Shown in pieces: positions 22,483 through 24,126 of a stretch of 24,126 nt of DNA (its first letter is position 1; every line of letters starts with the position of its first letter). Source of the stretch: a virus. The stretch lies in IMG/VR virus record IMGVR_UViG_3300046011_004380, positions 1 through 24,126 of that record. One strand, given 5' to 3'. A program made the translations under genes and the position numbers. The notes under the pieces were generated by a model. It had not been told where the DNA came from, made no database searches, and was given only the letters and a program-made list of their open reading frames with translations.

Positions 22483-23529
22483 ATGAGTATGGTAGTAGTT
22501 GGAGTTATAGGTGCCGCAGGTACTATAACTTCAGGATTAATTGGAATGGGGGCTGCGAAAAAAAGAGAAAGATCGGCTAGAGAAGCAAAAGATAGATTGG
22601 GAGCAGAACTTAATAGATTAGAAAGCAGCAGACAGGCTATTATAAACCCTTATGAAACAACTAAGGATATGAGTAGTTTAGCTAAAGATTTATCTGGAAC
22701 ACTTAGTAATCCTTATGCTAATTTAGGGGTTGCCACCAATGCAGCTAAATTTGAGGCAGAGCAAATTGATGTTTCATTAGCAAACACATTGGACACATTG
22801 AAAGATACAGGCGCAGGAGCAGGAGGTGCTACAGCGTTAGCTACAGCGGCATTAAAAGCTAAACAAGGTATATCTGCTAGTATTGAATCTCAAGAAGCTA
22901 ATAATGAGAAAATGAGGGCACAAGGCGAAGCAAATCTACAACTTGCCAAAATGGAAGAGAAACAAAGAGTGCAGGGTGTTCAATTAGCTGAAGCACGACG
23001 TGTACAGGAAAGCGAAGCTCAAGGTAAAATGTTTGCGTTTAATGCTCAAGAGACTAGAGAGCAAGGAAGAATAGATAGAGTCGCTGGCCAACTAGCAGGA
23101 GCAGAAGGACAAGAAATGCAAGCTCAAGCGGATAGAACCGGAGCTCTTACTGGTATGATCGGTGGTTTATCATCAATAGCTGGATCAGTTGCGGCCGGTA
23201 GAAAAAGTGGAGATAATACAACAACTAATAATACAACAACTAATAATTCTACAGCCGCTCCGACAGCTAGCCCTTCAAAAGGTGTTAGAAATAAAAGATA
23301 TGGTTGGGAATCTGACAGAAGATTAAAAGAGAATATTGTTAAAGTAGGAAAATCAAATAGTGGGCTTAATATATATAATTTTGAATATAAAGACAAAAAA
23401 TTCGGAGAAGGTATTTACCAAGGTGTAATGTCTGATGAAGTTCCAAAAGAATCTGTAATAGTAGGCTCCGATGGATATGACCGAGTTAACTATTCTTTAT
23501 TAGATGTAGAATTTAAAAAAATAAAATAA
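22483..23529 (+). CDS. Ala/Gln-rich virion protein with C-terminal S74-type autocleavage domain
   Basis: A 348-residue protein with three parts. Residues 1-24 form a Gly/Ala-rich hydrophobic helix (VVVGVIGAAGTITSGLIGMG), and residues 25-245 are a long helical Ala/Gln/Glu/Arg-rich region, including a second Gly/Ala/Ser-rich helix (LTGMIGGLSSIAGSVAAGRK), as in internal virion or ejection proteins. A low-complexity linker follows, encoded by a tandem 15-base repeat. The C-terminal 72 residues contain SDRRLKENI at 277-285, the signature of the S74 intramolecular chaperone, with Ser277 and Lys282 spaced exactly as the Ser-Lys pair of endosialidase domains. Autocleavage before Ser277 is predicted. 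The domain is shorter than the usual 100-150 residues. S74 domains normally fold trimeric tail fibres, so its presence here suggests a trimeric, membrane-active protein. Confidence 0.75.
   Translation: MSMVVVGVIGAAGTITSGLIGMGAAKKRERSAREAKDRLGAELNRLESSRQAIINPYETTKDMSSLAKDLSGTLSNPYANLGVATNAAKFEAEQIDVSLANTLDTLKDTGAGAGGATALATAALKAKQGISASIESQEANNEKMRAQGEANLQLAKMEEKQRVQGVQLAEARRVQESEAQGKMFAFNAQETREQGRIDRVAGQLAGAEGQEMQAQADRTGALTGMIGGLSSIAGSVAAGRKSGDNTTTNNTTTNNSTAAPTASPSKGVRNKRYGWESDRRLKENIVKVGKSNSGLNIYNFEYKDKKFGEGIYQGVMSDEVPKESVIVGSDGYDRVNYSLLDVEFKKIK
23215..23244 (+). repeat. tandem 15-base repeat, two copies, in frame
   Basis: AATACAACAACTAAT occurs twice head to tail (23215-23229 and 23230-23244) and is partly continued by AAT. 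It encodes a Thr/Asn linker (NTTTN twice) between the helical part and the S74-type domain of the enclosing gene. Such repeats in phage virion genes often mark flexible linkers and can change in copy number by slippage. Confidence 0.85.
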
Positions 23530-24126
23530 ATGGGAGCATATTCAAATCCAGAAACACCTATCGATACTCAATCGGGGCAATACTATAGAAACCTTACAAA
23601 TACAATAGTAAGTAATACTGTTAATACTATAAATACATGGGTCGCAAAAGCTGAAGAAAATAAAAAGAAGAATGAGGCTATAGCCATGAAAGTTGGCGAA
23701 GAAGAGAGTGCATTATATAGAAATTTAAGTTCTACACAACAGCAAAATCCAACCGTTAATTTTGAAAATTTATATAGACCCAAAATAAAAAGATATGCTG
23801 AGTTAAGAACAAAAGTACTTAATGGTACAAGCGCTGATCCGTCTGCAGATAGAATGGAAGCAGATGAAATATATGCAAGTGTAGCTAATATTAAAAATTC
23901 AATAGTTGATTTATCAAGTGAGGATTTTGATGTAAAATGGAATAAAAGAGGTGTTGCTGGAGGTATTTCTATGGATTCTGATCCTAATGTAGTAAAGGGG
24001 TTAGCAATATTCTATGGTAAACTTCCGGGAAAAAAAGAACCAAGGTTTGAAAACGGAAAAGTAGGAGCATTTGTTTGGGACGTATATGAAGGAGATACAT
24101 TAGTACAAACATTTTCAGCTGAACAA
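23530..24126 (+). CDS. virion-protein-like gene, 3' end beyond the window
   Basis: An open frame of 199 codons starting on the base after the preceding TAA and running off the right edge, so the product is incomplete. The visible part begins MGAYSNPETPIDTQSGQYYR, then a Thr/Asn/Lys-rich helical region (NTINTWVAKAEENKKKNEAI) and mixed structure (SSEDFDVKWNKRGVAGGISM). The start sits exactly one base after the S74-containing gene. Its place after an internal or ejection-type protein suggests another internal virion protein. I do not recognise a family. Confidence 0.65.
   Translation, partial: MGAYSNPETPIDTQSGQYYRNLTNTIVSNTVNTINTWVAKAEENKKKNEAIAMKVGEEESALYRNLSSTQQQNPTVNFENLYRPKIKRYAELRTKVLNGTSADPSADRMEADEIYASVANIKNSIVDLSSEDFDVKWNKRGVAGGISMDSDPNVVKGLAIFYGKLPGKKEPRFENGKVGAFVWDVYEGDTLVQTFSAEQ

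Noticed and set aside
23124-23396. minus-strand 90-residue frame over the S74 linker and domain
   Set aside because: The plus-strand frame carries the recognisable SDRRLKENI motif. The minus-strand Val/Leu run is the complement of the Thr/Asn repeat.
1-24126. CRISPR array, insertion sequence, integrase or attachment site
   Set aside because: I saw no spaced direct repeats, no transposase or recombinase motifs and no inverted-repeat-bounded element. The only clear short tandem repeat lies inside a coding linker at 23215-23244.

Overview
The window is a contiguous piece of a double-stranded DNA tailed-phage genome. Every gene I support reads left to right, coding density is very high, and the base composition is strongly AT-rich. 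Most starts lack a GGAGG-type Shine-Dalgarno and instead follow A/T-rich leaders such as AAACAAACACATT or AAAATAAACAAA. A secreted-protein gene carries a signal peptide ending ...FSNAQ, typical of Flavobacteriia. Together these point to a phage of a Bacteroidota (flavobacterial-type) host, probably aquatic. The order TerL, portal, scaffold-like protein, major capsid protein, connector-like proteins and very large knob-like proteins, with no tape-measure, sheath or tube gene visible, fits a short-tailed (podovirus-like) phage. A distant crAss-like affiliation is possible but is inference only.

Layout. (1) Positions 1-3241 hold a cluster of small genes: a GroES-like co-chaperonin, a winged-helix-like protein, several Pro/Lys/Met-rich small proteins, a 54-residue membrane protein, a 103-residue HExxH protein, an exported protein that looks like a cargo gene (moron), and a very basic 275-residue protein. 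(2) Positions 3248-3320 hold a tRNA-Met-like (CAT) gene with an irregular acceptor stem. (3) Positions 3349-4654 hold four overlapping small genes. One encodes two Cpn10/GroES-like domains in tandem; the last is a candidate small terminase overlapping it by 68 bases. (4) Positions 4654-11997 hold the packaging and head module: large terminase, portal, scaffold-like protein and major capsid protein, ended by a clear intrinsic terminator. (5) Positions 12090-15200 hold three head-tail genes, with a strong hairpin between the first and second. (6) Positions 15207-21994 hold two large beta-rich tail/knob proteins (1735 and 508 residues) that may be parts of one ancestral protein. (7) Positions 22006-24126 hold a cupin-like protein, an Ala/Gln-rich protein ending in a short S74-type autocleavage/chaperone domain, and a truncated gene running off the window.

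How the genes fit together. TerS and TerL would drive DNA through the portal into a capsid built from the major capsid protein on the scaffold. The connector proteins and large knob proteins would close and extend the portal. The last two genes probably supply internal or ejected virion proteins. The two GroES-like proteins plausibly adapt the host GroEL to fold phage structural proteins, as T4 gp31 does for gp23. Overlapping starts and stops (TAATG, ATGA) suggest translational coupling. A 20-base leader identical before two genes, the terminator after the capsid gene and a different codon choice in the capsid gene suggest expression is tuned gene by gene. No gap between genes exceeds about 110 bases.
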